Shown here: positions 18,554 through 26,759 of the stretch, one piece after another
How the letters are laid out: each line of letters starts with the position of its first letter
How positions within the stretch are numbered: the stretch's first letter is position 1
From: Rhodoferax sp.
GTDB lineage: Bacteria > Pseudomonadota > Gammaproteobacteria > Burkholderiales > Burkholderiaceae_C
DNA length: 64,000 bases
Reading direction: 5' to 3'
Assembly: GCF_030653815.1 (NCBI RefSeq)
Contig: NZ_JAURYQ010000006.1
Location: 124,001 to 188,000 of the forward strand
Translations under genes and position numbers: made by a program
The notes under the pieces: model-generated
Told to the model about the DNA's origin: nothing
Databases searched by the model: none
What the model saw: only the letters and a program-made list of their open reading frames with translations

Positions 18554-18657
18554 CGAACCTGGTGAACCTGGCGCACCGGAGGAAAACTTGCCCGGACCCG
18601 TCTGCTAGCACTTTTTTGCCTGCTTTACCAGTCCTGAACGACAAAATAATTTGTCAC

Positions 18658-18895
18658 TTATGCACAAAAATAGGCATAAGCCAGAGTCTGTACTTTTCCT
18701 TCTGCTGGCTGACTCCAAAAGCCATGCAAGTTGCAAGCCATTGATTTATATAGGTTTAAAAATTTGCCTTTTTTCTAAGCAAGCTAACCGAAGCCTTGAT
18801 TTGCAAGGCCTGGGGACCGTTGCAGAGCCCTTATCAACAAAGTTATCCACAGAAAATCTGGATGACTTATAAAAGCTCTCAAAATCAAGCACTTA
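18658..18895. promoter_or_regulatory. AT-rich hemE-priA interval with DnaA boxes and IHF match
   Basis: The 372-bp gap contains TTATGCACA (18658-18666) and TTATCCACA (18843-18851), both exact DnaA-box consensus TTATNCACA, plus a one-off TTATCAACA (18831-18839). A very AT-rich stretch (about 18740-18780) lies between them. AATCAAGCACTTA (18883-18895) fits the IHF consensus WATCAANNNNTTR. The parts resemble an origin or a DnaA-binding regulatory locus. The right-hand ribosomal operons would run against a fork starting here, which argues against the main chromosomal origin. Confidence 0.55.
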
Positions 18896-18925
18896 ACGCT
18901 TTTTCCGCAAGTTCACTTGAACAAA

Positions 18926-21106
18926 ATGCCACCTCCCTCCGCCCCTGGCGCCTGCTTGACTCAGGTGCTCGTTCACACGCCGGCGCACAGCCAGATGACG
19001 GGCGCGCTGAGTTATTGGAGCCCGGCGCCCCTACCCCCGGGCACCCTGGTGCGGGTGCCGCTGGGACAACGCGAACTGCTGGGCGTGGTCTGGCCCGGTG
19101 AGTCGGCCACCCCACCCGACACCGCGCTGGACCCAGCCAAACTGCGCCCGATCACGGCGGCCCTGGAGGCCCTGCCCCCCCTGAGCCCCCATTGGCGGGC
19201 CCTGATCAGCTTCGCCGCCGGCTACTACCAGCGCACGGCCGGCGAAGTGGCCTTGGCGGCCTTGCCGCCGCAACTGCGCGACATGAGCAGCGTCCAGCTC
19301 GGACGCCGACTGAAAAAACTGGCCAAGGCGGCCAGCGCATCCGTCAAACCAGAAACCAGGCCAACTCAGGCGTCCGACACGGCGCCGGCGCCCGAGGCAA
19401 CCGGTGCCAGTCAGAGCGTCCGGTTGACGCCAGAGCAGCAGCAGGCCATCGACCAGTTTCACCAGCAGGCGGGCCCCTTCCTGCTGTTTGGCGCTACTGG
19501 CAGCGGCAAAACCGAAGTTTTCATGCACTGCACCGCTGCGCTGCTGGCCGCCTCAAGCGAGGCACAAGCGCTGGTCATGGTGCCCGAGATCAATCTGACA
19601 CCGCAACTTGAAGCACGCTTCAAGGCTCGCTTTTGTGCCATCTATGGCGACGACGCTGTGGTTTCGATGCACAGCGGCATGACACCGGCACAACGCCTGA
19701 ACAGCTGGCTGGCCGCCCACAGTGGCGCTGCCCGCGTGGTGCTGGGCACCCGCATGGCGGTGTTTGCGTCGATGCCGCAGTTGCGCTTGATCGTGGTCGA
19801 CGAAGAACATGACCCCAGCTACAAAAGCGGTGAGGGTGCGCGCTACTCGGCGCGTGATCTGGCCATTTACCGGGGCCGCCTGGAGGGCGCCAAGGTGATG
19901 CTGGGTTCCGCCACGCCCTCGCTGGAAAGCTGGTACCACAGCCGCCCCGCCGCCGAGGGCGGGCGCTACCTGCGGCTGGAGATGCCAAGCCGCATTGGCA
20001 GCGGCCAGTTGCCGCTGGTACGCCGGGTCGACATGAACCATCAGCCGAAGTCCTGCATCATCTCCCCCCCCCTGTTGGCCGCCATGGCTCAGCGCATCGC
20101 CCGGGGTGAGCAAAGCATGGTGTTTTTGAATCGGCGCGGCTACGCTCCGGTGCTGCAATGCAGCGACTGCGACTGGAAAAGTGAATGCCCGCATTGCAGC
20201 GCCTACCGGGTCTTTCACAAGATTGACCGCACCTTGCGCTGCCACCACTGCGGTTTGAGCGAGCGCGTGCCGCGTGCCTGCCCGGCCTGCGGCAACCCCG
20301 ACATCGTGCCGCTGGGGCGCGGCACCGAACGACTGGAGGAGCACCTGGCCGAATTGCTGGCAGACCTGCGTCGCCCGGACGGCGAGCCGGTGCGCATCAT
20401 GCGCATCGATGCCGACACCACGCGACTCAAGGGCACGCTCGAATCCCAGCTGGCGCAGGTGCACACGGGCGAGGTCGATGTGTTGGTGGGCACCCAGATG
20501 ATTGCCAAGGGGCACGACTTTCGCCGCATCACGCTGGTGGCCGCCGTGAACCCGGACAATGCCCTGTTTTCCAGCGATTTTCGGGCGCCCGAGCGACTCT
20601 TCAGCCTGTTGATGCAAGCCGCCGGGCGGGCCGGGCGTGATGAAACGGTGGCCACCCAAAGCGAAATGTGGCTGCAGACTTGTCAGCCCACGCACCCCTT
20701 GTACGAGGCGCTGAAGAAACACGACTACCCCGCGTTTGCCGCCTCACAACTCAAAGAGCGGCAACAAGCCGCCATGCCGCCGTTCAGCTTCCAGGCGCTG
20801 GTCCGTGCCGAAGCACGCAGCCAGGAAGCCGCACAAGGATTCCTCAACCTGGCCAGCCAGACCGCAGCCAGCCAAAGCGATACGGCGGCCCTGCTGGCCC
20901 ACCTCATGCTCTACCCGGCGGTGCCGATGAGCATGGCGCGCATTGCCAACATCGAGCGTGCGCAAATGCTGGTGGAAAGCCCGTCGCGCACGGTACTCCA
21001 GCGCTTCTTGAGTGCCTGGCAAGGCGTGCTGCACAGCACCCGGTCAGATCCCAGCTGCAAAGGCGTGATCCGCTGGGCGATTGACGTGGATCCGCTCAAC
21101 ATCTGA
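18926..21106 (+). CDS. priA: Primosomal replication protein N' (helicase PriA)
   Basis: 726 residues. N-terminal DNA-binding domain, Walker A LFGATGSGKTEVF, DEEH box (IVVDEEHDPSYKSGEG), eight zinc cysteines between LQCSDCDWKSECPHC and CPACGN, and helicase motifs V-VI (GTQMIAKGHDFRRITL, QAAGRAGR). It restarts stalled forks. The start is the ATG at 18926; a TTG three codons earlier is an alternative. No strong ribosome site is seen. DnaA boxes and an IHF match lie directly upstream. Confidence 0.96.
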   Translation: MPPPSAPGACLTQVLVHTPAHSQMTGALSYWSPAPLPPGTLVRVPLGQRELLGVVWPGESATPPDTALDPAKLRPITAALEALPPLSPHWRALISFAAGYYQRTAGEVALAALPPQLRDMSSVQLGRRLKKLAKAASASVKPETRPTQASDTAPAPEATGASQSVRLTPEQQQAIDQFHQQAGPFLLFGATGSGKTEVFMHCTAALLAASSEAQALVMVPEINLTPQLEARFKARFCAIYGDDAVVSMHSGMTPAQRLNSWLAAHSGAARVVLGTRMAVFASMPQLRLIVVDEEHDPSYKSGEGARYSARDLAIYRGRLEGAKVMLGSATPSLESWYHSRPAAEGGRYLRLEMPSRIGSGQLPLVRRVDMNHQPKSCIISPPLLAAMAQRIARGEQSMVFLNRRGYAPVLQCSDCDWKSECPHCSAYRVFHKIDRTLRCHHCGLSERVPRACPACGNPDIVPLGRGTERLEEHLAELLADLRRPDGEPVRIMRIDADTTRLKGTLESQLAQVHTGEVDVLVGTQMIAKGHDFRRITLVAAVNPDNALFSSDFRAPERLFSLLMQAAGRAGRDETVATQSEMWLQTCQPTHPLYEALKKHDYPAFAASQLKERQQAAMPPFSFQALVRAEARSQEAAQGFLNLASQTAASQSDTAALLAHLMLYPAVPMSMARIANIERAQMLVESPSRTVLQRFLSAWQGVLHSTRSDPSCKGVIRWAIDVDPLNI

Positions 21107-21129
21107 GCGGGTAATTCCTCCGGACAAGT

Positions 21130-21924
21130 TCAGCCGGCCTTGGTCGCCACGATGACCTGGAAGTTGCCAAAGAACGCCGTGTGGCGCTCGCAACGGACAC
21201 CGGGCATGGCCTGCAGTTGCAGCACCGGGTCATGACTGTCCCACAGCGCCAGACCGTAGGGCTCGAAGACCTTGAAATAAGTCCAGCTCAAGGTACGCAG
21301 CAACCAGGGGCGGGGACGGTGGAACTCGCCCAGATACAACTTGCCGCCCGGGGCCAACACCCGCATGGCTTCGTTCAAGGCCTCAATTTTCAGATCATGC
21401 GGCAACTCGTGCAGCAGAAAAAACATCACGTTGGCCTGCACCGAGGCGTCGGGCTGTTGCATGGCGACCGCATTGTCCCGCAGGTACACCGTGCGATCGG
21501 CGTAAGCCCCGAGCTTGGTTCGTGCATGGTCGAGTTCATTCTGGATGATGTCGGCAATCAGCACCTTGCAGGCACCCGACTTGACGGCGGCATCGACCAC
21601 ACGGGGAATCACATTACCGAAGGCGCACGAGGTGATCAGGATATCTTTGTTCTTCAAATCATCCTGACGCAATCCATGGGTAATGATGGAGACCAGGCGG
21701 CTGTACTGAAATAACAAAATAGCCGAAATGATGGGCTGCCAGTCCACCAGACGAATCAGCCGCATGTTGGAATAGATGGGGTACACATGGGCGGCATCAT
21801 GTGTCAGCTGCCCCATGGCACCACGCACGAGCAATGCGCCGCGGGTCAGGGTGAAGAAAAACAGGGCGGTGCTGGCGAGCACCACCACCACGGTAAAGAC
21901 GGTATAAGAAAACCAGGCAGACAT
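21130..21924 (-). CDS. RquA-like class I SAM-dependent methyltransferase (putative rhodoquinone biosynthesis)
   Basis: 264 residues. An N-terminal membrane helix (SYTVFTVVVVLASTALFFF) is followed by a methyltransferase fold. Motif I is degenerate: ILITSCAFGNVIPR instead of a glycine-rich GxGxG loop. This loss is typical of RquA, which converts ubiquinone to rhodoquinone. Other RquA-like stretches are IISAILLFQYSRL, MFFLLHELPHDLK and LALWDSHDP. The membrane anchor is not usual. A class II FNR-type promoter upstream fits an anaerobic quinone role. RquA-like rather than UbiE/UbiG-like is my reading; orthology needs a tree. Confidence 0.65.
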   Translation of the reverse strand: MSAWFSYTVFTVVVVLASTALFFFTLTRGALLVRGAMGQLTHDAAHVYPIYSNMRLIRLVDWQPIISAILLFQYSRLVSIITHGLRQDDLKNKDILITSCAFGNVIPRVVDAAVKSGACKVLIADIIQNELDHARTKLGAYADRTVYLRDNAVAMQQPDASVQANVMFFLLHELPHDLKIEALNEAMRVLAPGGKLYLGEFHRPRPWLLRTLSWTYFKVFEPYGLALWDSHDPVLQLQAMPGVRCERHTAFFGNFQVIVATKAG

Positions 21925-21974
21925 CGCGTTCTTTCAAATGACGGGTAAGGGAGTCAAAAAAATGACCAAGGCCG

Positions 21975-22015
21975 ATTACACGCCCCTGGGAAAACCCTGT
22001 ATTGATGCAGATCAA
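21975..22015 (-). promoter_or_regulatory. FNR/ANR-dependent class II promoter of the RquA-like gene
   Basis: TTGATGCAGATCAA (22002-22015) is a perfect FNR box. On the minus strand a TGTAAT -10 hexamer (21980-21975) has its centre 31 bp from the box centre. That spacing puts the box near -41 of the inferred start point, the classic activating position. There is no good -35, as expected. Confidence 0.75.
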
Positions 22016-22055
22016 AATGCCAACAGGCGTTGGCGAAAGCGCGATGACAGCGCCC

Positions 22056-23021
22056 TTAGACCATCAGGGCCACGGCCAGCGAAAAGGTCAGAAAAGCGGC
22101 GGCGGTTGACACCAGAATGATGCGTGCAATGCGCCCGTTGTCGGCACCAAAGCGCTCGGCCAGCAGCGAGACATTACTGGCGCTTGGCAAGGCCGCAGTG
22201 AGCACAATGACCGTCAAGGCAAAACGCGATAACGGCAAGCCCTGACTGATCAGACCGGCGCCCACCAGCAGCACCAGCAGTGGATGTACAAACAGCTTGA
22301 AGAGTGCCACCGGCAAATAGTCACGCAGCAGTGGCGCCGTGGCATGACCCGCTTTGGCGAGCATTTGGGCACGCGCCAGCACCGCACCGATGGTAAAAAG
22401 CGCCACCGGCGAGGCCGCGTCGGCCAACAAGCCTATGGTCTGCGCCACCGGCGCGGGCGGCTCCCAACCGACCACCGACACCAACGCGCCCAACAAAATG
22501 GCCCATGGCATCGGGTTGGCCAGCACGCCCTTGAGTGCTTTTTTGAATGCCTTGGCAGCACCATGTTGGTCAGCCCCGTCCAGGCGTGACAGCGCAATAC
22601 AAAGCGACGTGATCACGATCATGTCAATCATCATGGTCAGGATCACCGGCCCAGCCGACTGCGCCCCCAGCAAAGCCACCAACAGCGGCACCCCCATGAA
22701 GCCGGAATTGGGAAACGCACCTACCAGGGCGCCAAAGGACGCATCATTCCAACCAATGCGTGCATTCAAGCTCACTGCCACGATAAATCCCACCGTGATC
22801 AAGGCACAGATCAGCCAGGTGACAAAAACGCCGACATCAAGCAGTTGTCCTATGGGCGTGTCGGCGCCGAACCGGTACAACATGCACGGCAGGGCAAAAA
22901 ACAGCACAAAGCCGTTCAAGCCGGGAATGGCCTCCAGGGGCAGCATGCGCCTGCGCGCGGCCAGATAGCCGCACAGCACCAGTGCAAAAAAAGGAAAGGT
23001 AATGACAACGATTTGCAGCAC
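22056..23021 (-). CDS. AEC family transporter (auxin efflux carrier-type permease)
   Basis: 321 residues, about ten hydrophobic segments. Typical stretches are PGLNGFVLFFALPCMLYRF, GAFPNSGFMGVPLLVALLG and ALPSASNVSLLAERFG near the C-terminus. Members carry organic acids (malonate, malate) or auxin-like compounds; the substrate is unknown. The start is uncertain: GTG at 23021 gives normal length and follows the amidotransferase stop by ten bases; a TTG at 23045 would overlap it. Confidence 0.85.
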   Translation of the reverse strand: MLQIVVITFPFFALVLCGYLAARRRMLPLEAIPGLNGFVLFFALPCMLYRFGADTPIGQLLDVGVFVTWLICALITVGFIVAVSLNARIGWNDASFGALVGAFPNSGFMGVPLLVALLGAQSAGPVILTMMIDMIVITSLCIALSRLDGADQHGAAKAFKKALKGVLANPMPWAILLGALVSVVGWEPPAPVAQTIGLLADAASPVALFTIGAVLARAQMLAKAGHATAPLLRDYLPVALFKLFVHPLLVLLVGAGLISQGLPLSRFALTVIVLTAALPSASNVSLLAERFGADNGRIARIILVSTAAAFLTFSLAVALMV

Positions 23022-23031
23022 GGCGGCAGAC

Positions 23032-23856
23032 TCAGCTTGGGTCAAAGGCAGCCAGCCCCCGGCCCGTCGTGCTGCAGTCCGCCAGCATGCCATCAACAAA
23101 CACGTGGAGTTCGCCAGCCCGCATGGTGATCCAACTTTCATCGGTGGTCAGGGGTTCGGTCACGACGATCACCTGCCGGTCCTGCGGACTGTTGAGTTCG
23201 GCCAGGTTGACGCTGACATCCTCGTCTTTCAGGTGCACTTGGTGAAACGGGTGCTCACGCATCACGTAATGCAGTCGGGTGGTGGCATGCGCCCACAATG
23301 CCAAGCCGTTGCTGAGCAAAAAATTGAAGGTGCCGTGCCGGGCAATCGCCGGAACCAATTCGCGCAAGGTACAGCTCAGCTCTGCTACCGATGGCACGTC
23401 GGCGTGGGATTTGGCCAGCTCCTGCATCAACCAGCAAAAGGCCAGTTCGCTGTCTGTCGTGCCCACCGGCTGAAAGCTGCCGTGCAGCTTGGGCGCGTAA
23501 TCTTTCAGGTCGCCATTGTGGGCAAAGACCCAGTTGCGGCCCCACAACTCGCGCACAAACGGGTGGCAATTTTCCAGCGCCACCTGGCCCACGGTGGCTT
23601 TGCGCACATGCGCCACCACGTTATGACTTTTAATGGGATAACTTTTGAGCATCTGGGCGATGGGCGAGGTGGCGGCACTGGCCTTGTCAACAAAATGGCG
23701 CACGCCCTTGCCTGGGGTGGCGCAGTCACTCTCGAAAAAAGCAATACCCCAGCCGTCTGCATGGTGGTCGGTGCAACCGCCACGCTGCGAAAATCCAGTA
23801 AAGCTCAGCGTCAGGCTGGCCGGCAGGTAGCTGTTCATTCCCAGAAGTTGACACAT
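23032..23856 (-). CDS. Class II glutamine amidotransferase, YafJ-like
   Basis: 274 residues. The start is set by the catalytic Cys: MCQLLGMNSYLPA leaves Cys2 as the N-terminal nucleophile after Met removal. Other Ntn-amidotransferase motifs are DGWGIAFF, VVAHVRKATVG, NWVFAHNGDL and GTTDSELAFCWL. No synthase domain is attached, so the ammonia acceptor is unknown. A longer frame to 23958 would place the Cys internally and is rejected. Confidence 0.9.
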   Translation of the reverse strand: MCQLLGMNSYLPASLTLSFTGFSQRGGCTDHHADGWGIAFFESDCATPGKGVRHFVDKASAATSPIAQMLKSYPIKSHNVVAHVRKATVGQVALENCHPFVRELWGRNWVFAHNGDLKDYAPKLHGSFQPVGTTDSELAFCWLMQELAKSHADVPSVAELSCTLRELVPAIARHGTFNFLLSNGLALWAHATTRLHYVMREHPFHQVHLKDEDVSVNLAELNSPQDRQVIVVTEPLTTDESWITMRAGELHVFVDGMLADCSTTGRGLAAFDPS

Positions 23857-24051
23857 AAATCCGTGGCCTTGACAAAAGACATAACCGGAAATGAAACCAA
23901 AAGCGCTATTATTCAGCGTAAAAAAATAATGTACGGCGCTCCTGTCGGACAAGCGCAAGTCGCGACCGCCCTTGTTGTCAGATATCTCCGTGCTTGATTA
24001 TGACGAATACGAACGCCCCATCTTGCCGCATCCGAAAATTTTGATACGCCC

Positions 24052-25626
24052 ATGAGCCCAACACACATCAAAAAAACTGTCACAAAAGAAAGTGTGCTTG
24101 CGGCCACCAAATGGGGCCTGGTCCTTTTGTCCGGTGCCATCGTCGCAGCCCAGGCGATGACACTGGGAGAACTGCAGGGTGAGGCCCTGATCGGGCGTGC
24201 GCTGGACGTGAGCATACCCGTCCAATCCAGTGCAGGAGATGCCTTGTCTGAAGGCTGCGTCCGCGCTGACGTCTACTACGGCGAAGCTCAACAGGGAACG
24301 CCGCGCATCACGCTTCAAGAGAGCCGGCTGCGGGTGCAACTTGCCGAACCTGTCAATGAACCGGTTGTGAGGGTCCAGCTGCGCACTTTTTGTGGTGCCA
24401 GCCAGATGCGCAACTATGTCCTGCTGGCTGATCTGCCGCCGGATTTCAGTGCCAACGTGGCAACCAACACACCCCCCGTCGCAACCCCGGCCGCGTCCGA
24501 GACATCCAGCGCCAACCGCGCCCCGGCGGCGGTCGTGTTGCCCCAGGCGGCACCCGCCCAGGCCGCCAAACCCGTTAGATCGGCAGCCCGAAAGCCGGCT
24601 TCGTCCGTTGGCAAAAGCAAAAAAATAGCTCAGAAGCCCAAACCCACTGCCACCAAGCGCCCGCGCGATCCCAAGCCCGCAGTCGTGCAGCAAGCCAAAT
24701 CGGTGCTCAAGCTGGATCCTCTGGAAATCCTGTCGGACCGGATGGACAACCTGGAACTCAACATGCCCTTTGTGCCAGCCGAGGACGCCCTGTTGCAAAG
24801 TCGACAGATTGCAGCGCTGCAGGAAGAGGTGAAGTCCATGCGCGAGCTCGCGGTCAAGAATGACAGCGCCCTGTTGGCGCTACGCAGCCAACTTGAACAA
24901 GCCCAATCCCGGCAAATGTTCAGCACCCTCCTTTATGCCCTGATCGCCGTGTTGCTCGCCGTCGTGGCGGGTCTGGCGTGGCTTTGGCACAGCCAGAAAA
25001 AGTTGACTGTTGCCGCGCAATCATGGTGGCAACACGCCTCGGACGAAGACCTGACGGCTTTTTTACAGCCCGAAGCGGCACCGCCGGCGTCCAAACCTGT
25101 TGCAAGCGTGGCAAAGCCACTCGTGATCACCCAGCCTGAACCCCTTCCGGCTCCGGCGACCGCGCCAATCGCCATCAACCCGGAGTCGGTTCAGGACCTT
25201 CGCCAGCAGGCAGAATTTTTTATTTCGCTGGGGCAGGATCACCGGGCCGTCCATATCCTGAACCAGCATGTTGCCGCCTCCGAGCTCCCCAATCCCCTGG
25301 TCTGCATGGACCTGCTGGGCCTGTACCAGCACGCCAATCAGGTTCCCGAATTCAATCAGCTGCGCGAGATCTGCGAGCAGCATTTCAATGTGCACTTGCC
25401 TGATTTGACCGATGACCTGCAGGACGGTCAGGACCTGGCTTCTTATCCTGACGTCCTGGCCACCCTGACGCGCCTGTGGCCTGGTGAACAGGCACAGCTT
25501 TTCATGGACCGCTGCATTTTTCGCAAAGCCGCGACCCAAGCCCTCTTCGACCTTGCGGCCTTCCGTGATCTGCTGAGCCTGCACGCGCTGGCAGAAGAGC
25601 TGGCCTTGCCCGTCACGCCACGCTGA
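24052..25626 (+). CDS. fimV: FimV-like pole/type IV pilus assembly protein
   Basis: 524 residues. Signal peptide near the start; the FimV N-terminal domain begins MTLGELQGEALIGRALDVSIPV and ends about 130. A basic Ala/Pro/Lys linker (135-215), a coiled coil (about 240-285, EEVKSMRELAVKND), a membrane helix (LLYALIAVLLAVVAGLAWLW, about 290-312) and TPR-like C-terminal helices follow (about 385-520). FimV organises the cell pole and pilus machinery in pseudomonads. It is shorter than those FimV proteins (about 900) and no pilus genes are near. Family call is good, role inferred. Confidence 0.72.
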   Translation: MSPTHIKKTVTKESVLAATKWGLVLLSGAIVAAQAMTLGELQGEALIGRALDVSIPVQSSAGDALSEGCVRADVYYGEAQQGTPRITLQESRLRVQLAEPVNEPVVRVQLRTFCGASQMRNYVLLADLPPDFSANVATNTPPVATPAASETSSANRAPAAVVLPQAAPAQAAKPVRSAARKPASSVGKSKKIAQKPKPTATKRPRDPKPAVVQQAKSVLKLDPLEILSDRMDNLELNMPFVPAEDALLQSRQIAALQEEVKSMRELAVKNDSALLALRSQLEQAQSRQMFSTLLYALIAVLLAVVAGLAWLWHSQKKLTVAAQSWWQHASDEDLTAFLQPEAAPPASKPVASVAKPLVITQPEPLPAPATAPIAINPESVQDLRQQAEFFISLGQDHRAVHILNQHVAASELPNPLVCMDLLGLYQHANQVPEFNQLREICEQHFNVHLPDLTDDLQDGQDLASYPDVLATLTRLWPGEQAQLFMDRCIFRKAATQALFDLAAFRDLLSLHALAEELALPVTPR

Positions 25627-25669
25627 CCAAGGGGCTGAATCAACCCATTGACGCCGTTGAACCTTCCTG

Positions 25670-25696
25670 CTGGCACTCACTCATAGAGAGTGCTAA
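25670..25696. promoter_or_regulatory. CIRCE operator (HrcA site) upstream of rpoH
   Basis: CTGGCACTC - nine bases - GAGTGCTAA. The right arm is an exact match to the CIRCE consensus (TTAGCACTC-N9-GAGTGCTAA) and the left arm matches 7 of 9. It lies 33 bp upstream of the rpoH ATG, where HrcA binding would block transcription. Confidence 0.75.
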
Positions 25697-25728
25697 CATT
25701 GCGAAATTGAGCAACAAGGAGTTCTGGC

Positions 25729-26670
25729 ATGTCTACTTACACTGACGTTACTGGCAACCCCCTGACCCTGGCAAATCCCTGGTCGGTGGTACCGGCGCTG
25801 GGCCATCTGGATGCCTACATTGCGGCCGTCAACCGCATGCCCATGCTGACCCTGGAAGAAGAACAAAGCTACGCCCGCAAACTGCGCCAGGACAGCGATG
25901 TGGAGGCGGCAGGGCGGTTGGTGTTGTCCCACCTGCGGCTGGTGGTGTCGATTGCGCGCCAGTATCTGGGCTACGGCCTGCCGCATGGTGACCTGATCCA
26001 GGAAGGCAACGTGGGCCTCATGAAGGCTGTCAAACGCTTTGATCCGGACCAGGGCGTGCGCCTGGTGAGCTACGCCCTGCACTGGATCAAGGCCGAAATC
26101 CACGAGTACATCCTGAAAAACTGGCGCATGGTCAAGGTCGCCACCACCAAGGCCCAGCGCAAGCTGTTTTTCAACCTGCGCTCCATGAAGCAGCGTTACC
26201 AGAGTGATGACGCGGCGGCTGACCTCGACACGCACCGCAACACACTCAACGAAAGCCAGATCGATGCGATGGCCGCTGAACTCCATGTCAAGCGCGAGGA
26301 AGTGATTGAGATGGAAGCGCGCCTGGCGGGCGGCGATGTACTGCTGGACCCGAGTCCGTCAGATGATGGCGAAGATGCCTTTGGCCCGATTGCCTACCTG
26401 ACCGATTCGGCACACGAACCCACGGCCATGCTGGAAGCGCATCACCGCGATCTACTGGCCAGTGACGGCATTGCGATGGCGCTGGACACACTGGACGAGC
26501 GCAGCCGACATATCGTGGAAGAACGCTGGCTGAAGGTGAATGACGACAGTAGCGGCGGCATGACACTGCATGATCTGGCGGCGGTGCATGGTGTCAGCGC
26601 CGAGCGTATTCGCCAGATCGAGGTCGCCGCCATGAAAAAAATGAAAAAAGTGCTGGTTGAATTTGCCTGA
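25729..26670 (+). CDS. rpoH: RNA polymerase heat-shock sigma factor RpoH (sigma-32)
   Basis: 313 residues. Region 1.2/2 (LVVSIARQYLGYGLPHGDLIQEGNVGLMKAV), the RpoH box QRKLFFNLR between regions 2 and 3, and region 4.2 with LHDLAAVHGVSAERIRQIE are all present. It directs transcription of chaperone and protease genes after heat shock. AAGGAG lies upstream of the ATG. The CIRCE element suggests that HrcA also controls it. A terminator follows. Confidence 0.97.
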   Translation: MSTYTDVTGNPLTLANPWSVVPALGHLDAYIAAVNRMPMLTLEEEQSYARKLRQDSDVEAAGRLVLSHLRLVVSIARQYLGYGLPHGDLIQEGNVGLMKAVKRFDPDQGVRLVSYALHWIKAEIHEYILKNWRMVKVATTKAQRKLFFNLRSMKQRYQSDDAAADLDTHRNTLNESQIDAMAAELHVKREEVIEMEARLAGGDVLLDPSPSDDGEDAFGPIAYLTDSAHEPTAMLEAHHRDLLASDGIAMALDTLDERSRHIVEERWLKVNDDSSGGMTLHDLAAVHGVSAERIRQIEVAAMKKMKKVLVEFA

Positions 26671-26714
26671 ATCTCTGGCCCACGCCAGCAGGCGCCAGGC
26701 GCTGCGCCACAATA

Positions 26715-26747
26715 CCCCTGACAGCCCCGGCTTCAGGGGTGTTTTTT
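26715..26747 (+). terminator. rho-independent terminator of rpoH
   Basis: CCCCTGA (26715-26721) pairs with TCAGGGG (26733-26739), followed by TGTTTTTT. It lies 45 bp after the rpoH stop and ends 12 bp before the next gene's start. Confidence 0.85.
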
Positions 26748-26759
26748 ACAGGAGTCATC

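Noticed and set aside
18658..18895. Active chromosomal replication origin
   Set aside because: The box cluster is origin-like, but dnaA and dnaN are not here and the ribosomal operons at 53-62 kb would oppose a fork moving right from this site. Kept only as a DnaA-binding candidate.
23990..24055. 21-residue GTG-started ORF whose TGA overlaps the fimV ATG
   Set aside because: It ends in an ATGA junction, but has no ribosome site and no recognisable sequence. Chance is the simpler view.
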